Assembly: GCA_044340485.1 (NCBI GenBank)
Contig: JBIITN010000008.1
Span: forward strand, 1-64,000
Length of the DNA: 64,000 bases
Source of the DNA: UBA2093 sp044340485
GTDB taxonomy: Bacteria; Actinomycetota; Acidimicrobiia; Acidimicrobiales; Ilumatobacteraceae
Reading direction: 5' to 3'
Shown here: one piece after another, positions 26,072-34,658 of the stretch
How the letters are laid out: each line of letters starts with the position of its first letter
Position numbering within the stretch: position 1 is the first letter of the stretch
Program-made: the position numbers and the translations under genes
Notes under the pieces: model-generated
Databases searched by the model: none
What the model was told of the DNA's origin: nothing
The model's input: only the letters and a program-made list of their open reading frames with translations

Positions 26072-26965
26072 ATGGCACAGAGCACACCACAGGGGTTGAA
26101 GTTGTGGATCGTAGGGGCGCGACCACGAACCTTGCCTGCTGCGATTGTCCCTGTCGTGGTCGGGGGAGCATGCGCACTGGAGGCTGATGATCAGGTGTGG
26201 TGGCGGATAGTGCTCGCTCTGGTAGTGAGCCTGGCCTTGCAGGTAGGTGTGAACTACGCAAACGATTACAGCGACGGCGTGAAGGGGACAGACGAGAAGC
26301 GTGTGGGGCCACTGCGTTTGGTGGGTTCTGGTCTTGCGTCCCCGTCGTCTGTGAAGCGCGCTGCATTTGCGGCTCTTTTCGTTGCAGGTGTCGCCGGGTT
26401 GATCCTGGCTGTCGCCACAACATGGTGGCTTCTTGTTGTGGGGGCCTTCGCAATGTTGGCGGCATGGACCTACACGGGTGGTCCGAAGCCATACGGCTAC
26501 ATCGGACTAGGAGAATTATTTGTTTTTATTTTCTTTGGCGTGGTGGCCACAATTGGCTCCACATTTGTAGTGATTGAAGATGTAACAACAACGTCGGTAC
26601 TAGCAAGTGTTGCGGTGGGGCTATTTGCATGTGCACTTCTTGTCATCAACAACTTGCGCGATATTCCTGGTGACACCGTGGCGGGGAAAAAGACTCTTGC
26701 GGTACGACTTGGCGATGCACATACTCGAACGTTGTTTTACGCCGAACTTGTGTTGGCGGCCATTGTCATTGTGGTCACTGCTTTTACAAGCAACGGTTTT
26801 GCAGCGCTTGGTGTCCTTGGCGTGATTGCTGCGTTTCCTGCGGTGAAGATGGTGCGTGCTGGAGCGAAAGGTCGCGATCTCATACCTGTTTTGGGCGCGG
26901 TGGGACGCGCGCAGTTGGTATTTGGAGTGACCTACGCAGCAGGACTCATACTCGCGTTCACATAG
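26072..26965 (+). CDS. menA: 1,4-dihydroxy-2-naphthoate polyprenyltransferase
   Basis: A 297-residue UbiA-superfamily membrane enzyme with nine hydrophobic segments. IVGARPRTLPAAIVPVVVG opens it as in MenA. The first Asp-rich site is NYANDYSDGVKGTDEKR and the second is NNLRDIPGDTVAGKKTLAVRLG, both binding the Mg-diphosphate of the polyprenyl donor. It prenylates 1,4-dihydroxy-2-naphthoate to demethylmenaquinone. GTG 26036 and ATG 26060 are alternative starts. It sits on the plus strand among menE, menH and menD, so the pathway genes are clustered but not in one operon. Confidence 0.93.
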   Translation: MAQSTPQGLKLWIVGARPRTLPAAIVPVVVGGACALEADDQVWWRIVLALVVSLALQVGVNYANDYSDGVKGTDEKRVGPLRLVGSGLASPSSVKRAAFAALFVAGVAGLILAVATTWWLLVVGAFAMLAAWTYTGGPKPYGYIGLGELFVFIFFGVVATIGSTFVVIEDVTTTSVLASVAVGLFACALLVINNLRDIPGDTVAGKKTLAVRLGDAHTRTLFYAELVLAAIVIVVTAFTSNGFAALGVLGVIAAFPAVKMVRAGAKGRDLIPVLGAVGRAQLVFGVTYAAGLILAFT

Positions 26966-26977
26966 TTGTTGTGTTGT

Positions 26978-27748
26978 TTAGTTGTGCAACAGCCACTGTC
27001 GTAGGCGATCGGAAAATTCGCGCGTGTTTTCTAATTGCACTGTGTGGCCAACGTTCTCGATGATCTCCAGTGTTGATGTGGGGATGAGCGAATGCATGCG
27101 TTCGGCGATCGCAGTGAACTTCGCATCATTTTCTCCAGCCACGATGAGAACAGGCATCGCTAACTGCGATAGTTGCGACCACAGAGGTTCTTGCGTGCCA
27201 GTGCCCGCGAATCGCAGCGAGTCGACCATGTCTTCTGGCAAGTTCTGTTTGCGCTCATCAATGTACGCAAATTCAGGTGGCAAACCGGCAAATAATGGCT
27301 GCGATAACCACTCGTTGATGAATCGATTCATTCCTGTTTCGAGAATGTATTCGCCAAGCAACTCATCGTCGTGGCGACGCTCAGCGCGATCGCTCTCGTC
27401 TTCAATTCCTGCGGTGCCACTTACCAGTACCAATCGCTCACACAGGTGTGGGTAGAGCAGCGCGACATGTAACGCCACGCGTGCGCCAAACGAATACCCA
27501 ACATATGTTGCGGGTCCCACAGTGTGAGCGATGTCGTGGGCACATTGTTCGAGAGTGCGTTGCGCGTTGGGAGAGTTGCCGTGTCCGGGCATATCAACTG
27601 CCACGCAGGTGAAGTCTTGAGAGAACTCTCGGATCACAGGATTCCATGATGATGCGGTTTGGGTAAAACCGTGTAACAACGACAGGCGCGGTCCTTGCCC
27701 GTAGGTATACGTGGCAATGGCGTAATCGCTAAGGGTGGGTTCTGTCAT
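26978..27748 (-). CDS. menH: Alpha/beta hydrolase, MenH-like (SHCHC synthase)
   Basis: A 256-residue alpha/beta-hydrolase. LLHGFTQTASSWN gives the oxyanion region, YVGYSFGARVALHVAL gives the nucleophile Ser, VAGENDAKF the Asp, and ENVGHTVQLEN the His. The HGFT-SW opening and the location between menA and menD support 2-succinyl-6-hydroxy-2,4-cyclohexadiene-1-carboxylate synthase. Alpha/beta-hydrolases are easily confused, so the assignment leans on context. The start overlaps the end of the upstream DsbA-like gene by four bases. Confidence 0.78.
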   Translation of the reverse strand: MTEPTLSDYAIATYTYGQGPRLSLLHGFTQTASSWNPVIREFSQDFTCVAVDMPGHGNSPNAQRTLEQCAHDIAHTVGPATYVGYSFGARVALHVALLYPHLCERLVLVSGTAGIEDESDRAERRHDDELLGEYILETGMNRFINEWLSQPLFAGLPPEFAYIDERKQNLPEDMVDSLRFAGTGTQEPLWSQLSQLAMPVLIVAGENDAKFTAIAERMHSLIPTSTLEIIENVGHTVQLENTREFSDRLRQWLLHN

Positions 27749-28398
27749 TGCGCGCGGGTGAGGATTCGTTCAAAGATGTTTTCAAACACTTGCACGTCTT
27801 GCGCGCCAGGAATAAGGAACTGATCATTGATCACAAAACTTGGAACTGCATTGATGTCTCGTGCTGCTGCACCACGAATGTCATCTGCAACATCTTCGTA
27901 GCCTTCATCTGACTCAAGCCATGTTTGCAACACTTGCGAGTCGATTCCCACCCGTGATGCGCGATCAGCGATCACCGCGATGTCTCCCACGTTTTGTCCG
28001 TCGGTGAAATAAGCCTGCAGTAGTTCTTGCTTTAATGCGGCTTGCACCTCCAGTCCGTGATGACGCAGTGCGTAATGCAGCCCACGATGGGCGTGCATGG
28101 TGTTGGCACGTTGTGCGATGTCCATACGAAATTCGATGCCGTCTTCTGCGGCCACGGATGTGACGTGGGTAATAATCCGCTCTGCTGCATCTGTCCCTCC
28201 GAACTTCTTGGCGTATGCCTCAATGACGGGTGAGGTCTGATCCATTGGGGCAGTGGGGTCTAATTGATATGAACGGAAGGTCACGTCGATAGCGTCAGTG
28301 ATGCCCCGGCGACGGAGGTTGGTGACTGCGGTGTCAAAACGATGCTTGCCGATGTAGCACCAGGGACATATGACATCAGACCAAATCTCAACGCGCAC
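27745..28398 (-). CDS. DsbA-family oxidoreductase (FrnE-like)
   Basis: A 217-residue thioredoxin-fold protein. EIWSDVICPWCYIGKHRF carries the CPWC active site and matches the FrnE branch of DsbA proteins. The cis-Pro loop is NAVPSFVIND, and an inserted helical domain (about 60-160) is typical. There is no signal peptide, so it works in the cytoplasm, probably as a thiol-disulfide or 2-hydroxychromene-isomerase-like enzyme. GTG 28398 is chosen because the longer frame would cover menD; intergenic distance to the divergent menD is about 20 bases. It lies inside the menaquinone cluster without an obvious role in it. Confidence 0.82.
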   Translation of the reverse strand: MRVEIWSDVICPWCYIGKHRFDTAVTNLRRRGITDAIDVTFRSYQLDPTAPMDQTSPVIEAYAKKFGGTDAAERIITHVTSVAAEDGIEFRMDIAQRANTMHAHRGLHYALRHHGLEVQAALKQELLQAYFTDGQNVGDIAVIADRASRVGIDSQVLQTWLESDEGYEDVADDIRGAAARDINAVPSFVINDQFLIPGAQDVQVFENIFERILTRAQ

Positions 28399-28417
28399 AG
28401 ATGCCACGATAGAGCCG

Positions 28418-30103
28418 ATGGAAACCATTGGTGATGTGGCTGCGCGCTTTTGTGCCACATTGGTTGACGAGTGGGTGCGCGCCGGAGTCACCCACGCGAT
28501 GGTGGCCCCAGGCAGTCGAAGCACGCCGATGGCGATTCAGCTGAGTGAACGTAAAGAGATCTCCACGCACATTTTCCATGACGAACGAAGTGCAGCATTT
28601 GCGGCTCTCGGCGTAGGTCTTGCCACCTCTCGTCCGGCTGTTGTGTTGTGTACGTCTGGCACGGCAGCGACGCACTTTCATGCAGCAGTAGTGGAAGCCG
28701 ATTTAAGCGCAGTACCAATGATTGTGGTTACTGCTGATCGGCCACCCGAATTACGAGACGTGGGAGCCCCCCAGACCATTACCCAAACACAGTTGTATGG
28801 ATCGGCTGTGCGTTGGTTTCATGATCCGGGCGTCCCAAGTGGAGATGCTGAGCACACCTGGAGAGCTCTCGCAGCGCGAGTCTGTACAGAAACACTTCAC
28901 GCAATCCCAGGCCCCGTTCATCTCAACATTCCGTTTCGTGAACCGTTAGTGGGGCGAGTGTCGTCACTTCCCGCACAGCGAGATGCGCAATGGAGCATGG
29001 CGCGCATTGGTCGGGGATTTGATGGTGACGGCGCTGAGTTAGCCGCCATGTTGTCGGGACGTCGCGGTGTGATCGTGGCGGGACGCGGTGCGGATGATTC
29101 CGTACTTGATCTCGCGCGCGCACTGTTGTGGCCCGTCCTTGCAGATGCGCGTTCAGGATTGCGCACCGCAAACAGTAGTGATGTGGTGGTGGCTCACTTT
29201 GATGGTGTTGTTCGCACCGAAACATTCGTTACTCGCAATCAGCCGGAAGTAGTGATTCGTGTGGGCGAACCACCAGCATCGAAAGTGTTGGGCCAGTGGC
29301 TCACAAAGTGTGGTGCTCGCACGATGCACATTCACCCGTATGCAAAGGTGATCGACCCCGACCACGCGGTGATGATGCGAGTCGTTGCCGATGTGTCCTC
29401 GGTCGTGCAGGCAGTCAAGCCACACGTAGTTGCCACAGAACCAACGTGGTTACGTTCATGGGTGTCGGCCGAACGCGCTGCCTCAAGCGCTGTGTCTTCA
29501 TTTGCTGGAGATCGTTGGTCAGAGCCCACTATTGCGCGGACGCTTGCATCAAGCGCCGGTGGTGGTTCACACGTTGTTGTGTCGTCGTCGATGCCAGTGC
29601 GCGACCTCGAATGGTTCGGTGGCGGAACGTGTGATGCTCGTGTGTATTCGAACAGGGGAGCAAACGGAATAGATGGCGTGGTGAGTACAGCAGTGGGTGT
29701 TGCTCTCGCCACAGGCGCTATCACGTACTTACTTATTGGCGATGTCGCCATGTTGCATGATGTGAATGGAATTCTTGCACTGTCCTCGCGTAATGCTGAT
29801 GTGCGCATTGTGGTGGTGAATAACAACGGTGGATCAATTTTCTCGTTCTTGCCGCAAGCATCCGTACTCAACACCAATGATTTTGAAATGTTGTACGGAA
29901 CACCACATGATGTGCATTTCGAGTCTCTAGCTCATGCATATGGTGTTTCGTTTGATCGTGTGACCAACGCTGATGCTCTCAAGCACGCTTTGTCACAACA
30001 AGGTCCACGAATTATCGAAGCATGCACTGATCGAAGCGTCAATGTGTCACAGCACGATGAATTAAACGCCGCAATTATCAGCGCGGTCACTGCAACGCTC
30101 TAA
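28418..30103 (+). CDS. menD: SEPHCHC synthase (thiamine-diphosphate enzyme)
   Basis: A 561-residue ThDP enzyme. VAPGSRSTPMAIQL and HDERSAAFAALGVGLA are the MenD N-terminal signatures, with the catalytic Glu in DERSA. LCTSGTAATHFH follows, and the cofactor-binding site is GDVAMLHDVNGILAL ... NNNGGSIF. It adds the succinyl semialdehyde unit from 2-oxoglutarate to isochorismate, the first committed step of menaquinone synthesis. ATG 28418 starts the conserved region; an ATG at 28370 in the same frame is possible. Its TAA is immediately followed by a 70-bp tandem repeat that reaches into convergent menF. Confidence 0.93.
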   Translation: METIGDVAARFCATLVDEWVRAGVTHAMVAPGSRSTPMAIQLSERKEISTHIFHDERSAAFAALGVGLATSRPAVVLCTSGTAATHFHAAVVEADLSAVPMIVVTADRPPELRDVGAPQTITQTQLYGSAVRWFHDPGVPSGDAEHTWRALAARVCTETLHAIPGPVHLNIPFREPLVGRVSSLPAQRDAQWSMARIGRGFDGDGAELAAMLSGRRGVIVAGRGADDSVLDLARALLWPVLADARSGLRTANSSDVVVAHFDGVVRTETFVTRNQPEVVIRVGEPPASKVLGQWLTKCGARTMHIHPYAKVIDPDHAVMMRVVADVSSVVQAVKPHVVATEPTWLRSWVSAERAASSAVSSFAGDRWSEPTIARTLASSAGGGSHVVVSSSMPVRDLEWFGGGTCDARVYSNRGANGIDGVVSTAVGVALATGAITYLLIGDVAMLHDVNGILALSSRNADVRIVVVNNNGGSIFSFLPQASVLNTNDFEMLYGTPHDVHFESLAHAYGVSFDRVTNADALKHALSQQGPRIIEACTDRSVNVSQHDELNAAIISAVTATL

Positions 30104-30254
30104 GGACGAACTATGTTCTCGTGTTCGCTGTACGCGAACAATTGTGCTGACAACCCATTCAATTGTTCGTCACGGACGAACTATGTTCTCGTGTTCGCTG
30201 TACGCGAACAATTGTGCTGACAACCCATTCAATTGTTCGTCACGGACGAACTAT
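30104..30254. repeat. 70-bp tandem repeat between menD and menF ends
   Basis: Two identical 70-base units (30104-30173, 30174-30243), then 11 bases of a third (30244-30254) that lie inside the menF coding end. The second unit carries the menF stop codon. Each unit contains two overlapping inverted repeats: TGTTCGC/GCGAACA with a 5-base loop, and CGAACAATTG/CAATTGTTCG with a 15-base loop. Its outer ends GACGAAC/GTTCGTC can also pair. The hairpins are mutually exclusive. Lack of a T tract argues against simple Rho-independent termination, but a 3'-end role for both convergent genes fits. Confidence 0.95.
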
Positions 30255-31457
30255 CGCTGACAGCATGGCCTGGAATTTGGCCTGTGTTTCGGCTAACTCT
30301 GCAAGTGGATCGCTCTCGGCGACAATGCCACCACCAGCACACAGACGTGCCGTGCGCATGTCGCGCGACAACTGTGCACAACGAATAGTGACTGCCCATG
30401 TGCCGTTGCCATGGGCATCAATCCATCCCACGGCACCGCCGTAATTGTCACGACTCATGCCTTCATTGTTCACAATGAAATCAATTGCCTCTTTGCTCGG
30501 GTGACCACCTAAAGCAGGTGTTGGGCATAGTGCGCGAACGAGTGTCATCACCGGCGGAGTGGGCTCAGTGAGTTGTCCTTCCACCGCAGATCCGAGATGT
30601 TGCACATTTGCCACCGACACAATCGATGGTTCTGGTTCCCAGTCGAGATACGAACAGTGAGGTAGCAAGGTGTCGTGCACCATGTCGATCACCACGCGGT
30701 GTTCCACTTGGTTCTTGGTACTCGCAATGAGAGCCTCGGCTAACTGTGTGTCTCGTGCGGGGTCGCCAGTGCGTGGCACAGTTCCAGCAAGCGGATGGCT
30801 GCGCACACGTCGGCCCTCTACTTCAATAAGTAATTCTGGAGACGCCCCGAGTAGTCCATCGATGTAGTACCGATAACTCGAACCATAGGTATTGCGAAGC
30901 CGCAACAAGATGCCGTGCACGTCAAATGCGTGGCTGGACTGCACGATGACATCGCGGGCGATTACTGCTTTGGTGAGATCTCCGTTGCGCACGGCATCTC
31001 GCGCTTTGGTCACCGCATTGAGGTATGTAGAGATATCAACGCCTTGTGTGATCTGAAACGAGTTCACCGTCGGCGTACTTGGCGGCCAGTTCTTTGCGTC
31101 ATGGAGCGCTGCATCAAAGGCCGCATCGTTGCAGTCGTCTTCGGTTTCCCCGATCACGGTGATGGAATGAACACCGTCGCTACTTTTTGCGATTGTCACA
31201 CGGGGCAATACAAACATTGCCGGATCGTTGGGGTGAAATGGCACGATGCCGAACAGAATCGGCCCACTACCAGGCGAATTGATGGTGCCTTTGTGTGTGA
31301 TCGATTGAAGAAGTGCAAGTGCATCGTGTTCCGGTACACGGGCTATCTCGCCCCGGCCAGCGATACCCACACCATCTCGCACGAACAACATGCCATCGCC
31401 TCGGCACACAGAATTGAGATCAACATCTGCAGTGAGCGGGCGTGTGATAGCGATCAT
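30240..31457 (-). CDS. menF: Isochorismate synthase
   Basis: A 405-residue chorismate-utilising enzyme. The chorismate-binding domain is plain: LLGASPELLIEVEGRRVRSHPLAGT (read as pieces: GASPELLIEVEGRRVRSH and PLAGTVPRTGD), then LGSAVEGQLTEP, CPTPALGGHPSKEAI, and the C-terminal YGGAVGWIDAHGNGTWAV and AGGGIVAESDPLAE. The Glu and Lys/Arg pattern fits isochorismate (not anthranilate) synthase, since it stands in the men cluster and lacks a partner amidotransferase. It produces isochorismate for MenD. The last 11 coding bases plus the TGA are part of the 70-bp tandem repeat, an odd 3' end. The MenG gene lies 10 bases upstream. Confidence 0.93.
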   Translation of the reverse strand: MIAITRPLTADVDLNSVCRGDGMLFVRDGVGIAGRGEIARVPEHDALALLQSITHKGTINSPGSGPILFGIVPFHPNDPAMFVLPRVTIAKSSDGVHSITVIGETEDDCNDAAFDAALHDAKNWPPSTPTVNSFQITQGVDISTYLNAVTKARDAVRNGDLTKAVIARDVIVQSSHAFDVHGILLRLRNTYGSSYRYYIDGLLGASPELLIEVEGRRVRSHPLAGTVPRTGDPARDTQLAEALIASTKNQVEHRVVIDMVHDTLLPHCSYLDWEPEPSIVSVANVQHLGSAVEGQLTEPTPPVMTLVRALCPTPALGGHPSKEAIDFIVNNEGMSRDNYGGAVGWIDAHGNGTWAVTIRCAQLSRDMRTARLCAGGGIVAESDPLAELAETQAKFQAMLSAIVRP

Positions 31458-31467
31458 TGTGTTGTCT

Positions 31468-32193
31468 TTACTTGTCGCGTGTAGCTACAAGTAATTGTGT
31501 GAGTCCACCACTTAGTTGGTGGTGTACTGCATCGTGAAAGCCAGTGGCGCGCAACATCAACAACAATTCATCCTTTGGCGGAAGATATGCAACTGAGCGG
31601 GGAAGGTATCGATAGGCCGCACCATCAGATAACAGTGCGCCAATCTTTGGCACCACCTTGCCAAAGTAAATGTTGTTGCCAAAACGAATCACGGGGTTCG
31701 ACGGAACACCCACGTCAAGTAGTGCAATACGACCACCGGGTCGAACAACACGTGCAAGTTCAACAAAAAACTCGTTGAGATCAACAAGGTTGCGTAACGC
31801 AAAACCACAGGTGACTCCGTCAACCGAAGTGTCGGGAAGTGGTAGACGCAAGATGTCGGCTTGTACTCGCGGAGCTCCCGATTTGTTGTTGCTCAACATG
31901 CCGTGAGACAGATCGATGGAGACAGGGGCAAGACCAGCGCGGCGCAGGTCATAACAGAAATCTCCGGTGCCGCTCGCGAGGTCGAGAACGCGTGATCCAA
32001 TGGGAAGCGACAACTCTCGTACGGTGCGCTTACGCCACCGCACGTCGAGGCGGAAGGTCATGATTCGATTGACGAGGTCATACCGAGGAGCAATGGCGTC
32101 AAACATCGCTTGCACCATCTTTGCCTTGTCGTCGCCTTCGGGCAGGGTGTCGCGGTCCCACGCCGTGTTACGTCGATCGCCAGCATTACTCAC
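31468..32193 (-). CDS. menG: Demethylmenaquinone methyltransferase
   Basis: About 241 residues of class I methyltransferase in the UbiE/MenG family. It has MFDAIAPRYDLVNRIMTF near the start, the SAM motif VLDLASGTGDF, and the family block GVTCGFALRNLVDLNEFF. Later LYFGKV-type and PKDELLLML blocks complete the pattern. It methylates demethylmenaquinone to menaquinone. No ATG fits: GTG 32193 gives the normal MenG length and is chosen over a longer antisense frame and over ATG 32118. It precedes menF in what looks like a two-gene operon. Confidence 0.9.
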   Translation of the reverse strand: MSNAGDRRNTAWDRDTLPEGDDKAKMVQAMFDAIAPRYDLVNRIMTFRLDVRWRKRTVRELSLPIGSRVLDLASGTGDFCYDLRRAGLAPVSIDLSHGMLSNNKSGAPRVQADILRLPLPDTSVDGVTCGFALRNLVDLNEFFVELARVVRPGGRIALLDVGVPSNPVIRFGNNIYFGKVVPKIGALLSDGAAYRYLPRSVAYLPPKDELLLMLRATGFHDAVHHQLSGGLTQLLVATRDK

Positions 32194-32312
32194 AAGGCGA
32201 AAGGCTACGGCGCAAGCCCTGTATAGATACCGTTCCTCGCATTGGGTTCGGCTTGCATTTGTCACATACTGCACAATGGTGAGACGCCGTATGGCGAAGA
32301 GAAAGACGCACC

Positions 32313-33533
32313 ATGATTGATTTTTCATTTCCCGCTGAGGTCGAAGAGATTCGAGCCAAAGTTCGCGAGTTCATGGATACCGAGGTTCGCCCTGCGTGGG
32401 AGGGCATTGATCACCATGACCGCTCTCAGGTGGTGAAGACAATCGTGTCCCTGCGAGACCGAGCAAAAAATCATTGGGGCTTATGGTTGCCGCACATGCC
32501 ACCTGAGTGGGGCGGTATGGGTCTTGGACCAACAGCGATGGCTGCCGTGTCGGCGGAAGCCGCGAAGGTGGGCATTGGACCGTTTGTGTTGAATGCGCAA
32601 GCACCTGATGAAGGAAATCAGCACACGTTGCATCATTGGGGCACACCGGAACAAAAAGAAAAGTATCTACGCCCACTGTGTGAAGGAACTGCACGTTCAT
32701 GTTTTGCAATGACAGAACCTGAAGTAGCTGGCAGTGACCCAACTCTTATTAAGACGTTTGCCTACAAAGACGGTGATGAATGGGTCATCAACGGACACAA
32801 GTGGTTTATTTCGGGTGCTCGTGGTGCCAAGTTTGCACTGCTCATTGCACGCACAGAAGAAGATCCTGAGTTACCACAGGCAGCAAACAGTTGTTTCATT
32901 GTTGATCTGCCGAGTGAGGGATGGAACATTGTGCGCGATGTGCACACCATGTCGGGTAGCCACAACCACTGCGAGATCATGATCGAAGATTTGCGTGTTC
33001 CGGCAGAAAATATGTTGGGTGGACGCGGACAGGGACATCTTCTAGGGCAGTATCGCTTGGGGCCTGCACGCCTTGCACACTGCATGCGATGGATTGGCCA
33101 AGCAGAACTGGCATTAGACCTCATGGTGAAGCGCAGTCTTGAGCGCTACTCACATGGGTCGTACCTGGCAGAAAAGCAAGGCATTCAATGGTTGATCGCT
33201 GACTCTGCAATGGAGATCTACCAAAGCAAGTTGATGATCTTGCATGCTGCATACAAGATTGAAAACAAATTGGACTTTGTGAGTGAAGTATCAATGGCTA
33301 AGCACTTCGTTGCGAACAGTTTGTGGCGAATCGTTGACCGCGCAATGCAGGTGCACGGAGCGCTTGGCTATAGCACCGACACGCCACTTGCCGGCATGAT
33401 GCAACAGGCACGTTGGAGTCGTTTTGCAGACGGCGCCGATGAGATTCATCAGATGCGCATTGCACAACGCACAATCGCTTCATATTCAGACACCGGATCT
33501 ACAAAGCGCGCAACTGGCGATCTCCCGCTGTAA
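32313..33533 (+). CDS. Acyl-CoA dehydrogenase
   Basis: A 406-residue flavoenzyme. The FAD region includes CFAMTEPEVAGSDPT and the substrate-binding region WFISGARGAKFAL. The catalytic base region is near RFADGADEIHQMRIAQRTI at the C-terminus (ADGADEIH). It belongs to the long ACAD group close to ACAD10/11 and FadE. It oxidises acyl-CoA to the 2-enoyl-CoA and passes electrons to an electron-transfer flavoprotein. Chain-length specificity is not readable. It is followed 34 bases later by an F420-dependent luciferase-like gene. Confidence 0.92.
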   Translation: MIDFSFPAEVEEIRAKVREFMDTEVRPAWEGIDHHDRSQVVKTIVSLRDRAKNHWGLWLPHMPPEWGGMGLGPTAMAAVSAEAAKVGIGPFVLNAQAPDEGNQHTLHHWGTPEQKEKYLRPLCEGTARSCFAMTEPEVAGSDPTLIKTFAYKDGDEWVINGHKWFISGARGAKFALLIARTEEDPELPQAANSCFIVDLPSEGWNIVRDVHTMSGSHNHCEIMIEDLRVPAENMLGGRGQGHLLGQYRLGPARLAHCMRWIGQAELALDLMVKRSLERYSHGSYLAEKQGIQWLIADSAMEIYQSKLMILHAAYKIENKLDFVSEVSMAKHFVANSLWRIVDRAMQVHGALGYSTDTPLAGMMQQARWSRFADGADEIHQMRIAQRTIASYSDTGSTKRATGDLPL

Positions 33534-33566
33534 GCACCTGTAGGTTGCAGGCAACGGAGGTTTGCA

Positions 33567-34541
33567 ATGAGCAATACGCATCACGCACCAATTTTTGGCA
33601 TGTTTATCCCACAGGGGTGGAAGATGGAATTGTCATCGATTGAAGGTGCTGAAGCGAAATGGCAAACCGCCGTTGACATCGCAGTACGTATTGAAGCGTT
33701 GGGTTATGACTCGCTGTGGGTGTACGACCACTTTCATAACGTCCCTAAACCTTCCAAGGAAGCGGTGTTCGAATGTTGGACAACAATTGCAGCGATCAGT
33801 CAACGCACGTCAACTGTTCGTCTTGGCCAGATGGTGGGGTGTAACAGTTATCGCAATCCAGGCCTTCTTGCCAAGATCACATCCAACATCGATGTGATGT
33901 CTGGAGGGCGCCTTGACTGGGGCATTGGTGCTGGCTGGTACGAAAACGAATACCGCGGGTACGGGTACGAGTTTGCGAAACCGTCTGATCGCATCGGAAT
34001 GTTGAAAGAAACTGTCGAGATCGTTCGCTCGATGTGGACAAAGCCCGAGACCACCTTTGATGGCAAGTACTACACGCTGAGTCGCGCCAACTGTGATCCA
34101 AAGCCATTGCAAGACCCACATCCGCCGATCTGGATTGGCGGCGGTGGGGAACAGTTGACCCTTCGTGTCGTGGCGCAGTTCGCCGACGTGTCGAACTTTG
34201 GTAGTTCGGTGGAAGAGTTCATCGCAAAGCGAGAGATTTTGAAGTCTCACTGTAAGGCCGTGGGGCGTGATGAGGATGAAATTCGAAAGACGGTGTCGAG
34301 CGAAGTATTCATTCGCGAAACAGAAGCAGAAATCATCGCAGAAGGTTCCCGCAGTTTGTGGGGTGAGCCATTTGAGCAATGGCGAGACAAGGCTCTCGTG
34401 GGAACGCCGGAGCAGGTGAGCGAGAAAATAGAGCGCTACATCGCTGCTGGTTGCACGGGGTTCATCCCATGGTGTCCGGATTATCCCTCGACGCAAACCA
34501 TTGATCTGTTCGCTGAAAAGGTCATGCCTAACTTCCGCTGA
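33567..34541 (+). CDS. LLM-class F420-dependent oxidoreductase
   Basis: A 324-residue TIM-barrel protein of the bacterial-luciferase superfamily. Markers are GYDSLWVYDHFHNV, RLGQMVGCNSYRNPGLLAK, DVMSGGRLDWGIGAGW and PIWIGGGGEQLTLRV. The family uses F420 or FMN; in actinobacteria of this type F420 is normal, though binding residues cannot be verified here. The role is unknown but it follows an acyl-CoA dehydrogenase. A good GGAGG ribosome site precedes ATG 33567. The gene ends 15 bases before a 32-bp tandem repeat. Confidence 0.88.
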   Translation: MSNTHHAPIFGMFIPQGWKMELSSIEGAEAKWQTAVDIAVRIEALGYDSLWVYDHFHNVPKPSKEAVFECWTTIAAISQRTSTVRLGQMVGCNSYRNPGLLAKITSNIDVMSGGRLDWGIGAGWYENEYRGYGYEFAKPSDRIGMLKETVEIVRSMWTKPETTFDGKYYTLSRANCDPKPLQDPHPPIWIGGGGEQLTLRVVAQFADVSNFGSSVEEFIAKREILKSHCKAVGRDEDEIRKTVSSEVFIRETEAEIIAEGSRSLWGEPFEQWRDKALVGTPEQVSEKIERYIAAGCTGFIPWCPDYPSTQTIDLFAEKVMPNFR

Positions 34542-34556
34542 GCAATCAACTGTTGA

Positions 34557-34658
34557 GACGTAATTGCGGGCGTAGGCCCGCTTGATTAGACGTAATTGCG
34601 GGCGTAGGCCCGCTTGATTAGACGTAATTGCGGGCGTAGGCCCGCTTGATTAGACGTA
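34557..34658. repeat. 32-bp tandem repeat at the MaoC gene end
   Basis: Three identical 32-base units (34557-34588, 34589-34620, 34621-34652) and a 6-base partial fourth (34653-34658, GACGTA). The third unit carries the TAA of the convergent MaoC gene. Each unit holds the hairpin GCGGGC-GTAG-GCCCGC with flanking TAAT/ATTA. Read on the minus strand in the gene's stop register, each copy upstream of its TAA encodes RNYV and the real gene ends RYYV. The repeat unit is unrelated in sequence to the other two such arrays in the window. Confidence 0.95.

Noticed and set aside
24894..26492. A 532-residue open frame for MenE reaching to 26492
   Set aside because: The first 165 residues are Arg/Pro/Ser-rich and antisense to the membrane domain of menA. 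The homologous part begins only near 26000.
31468..32328. A long 286-residue frame for menG
   Set aside because: The N-terminal 45 residues overlap the divergent acyl-CoA dehydrogenase start region and have no family similarity. GTG 32193 gives normal length.
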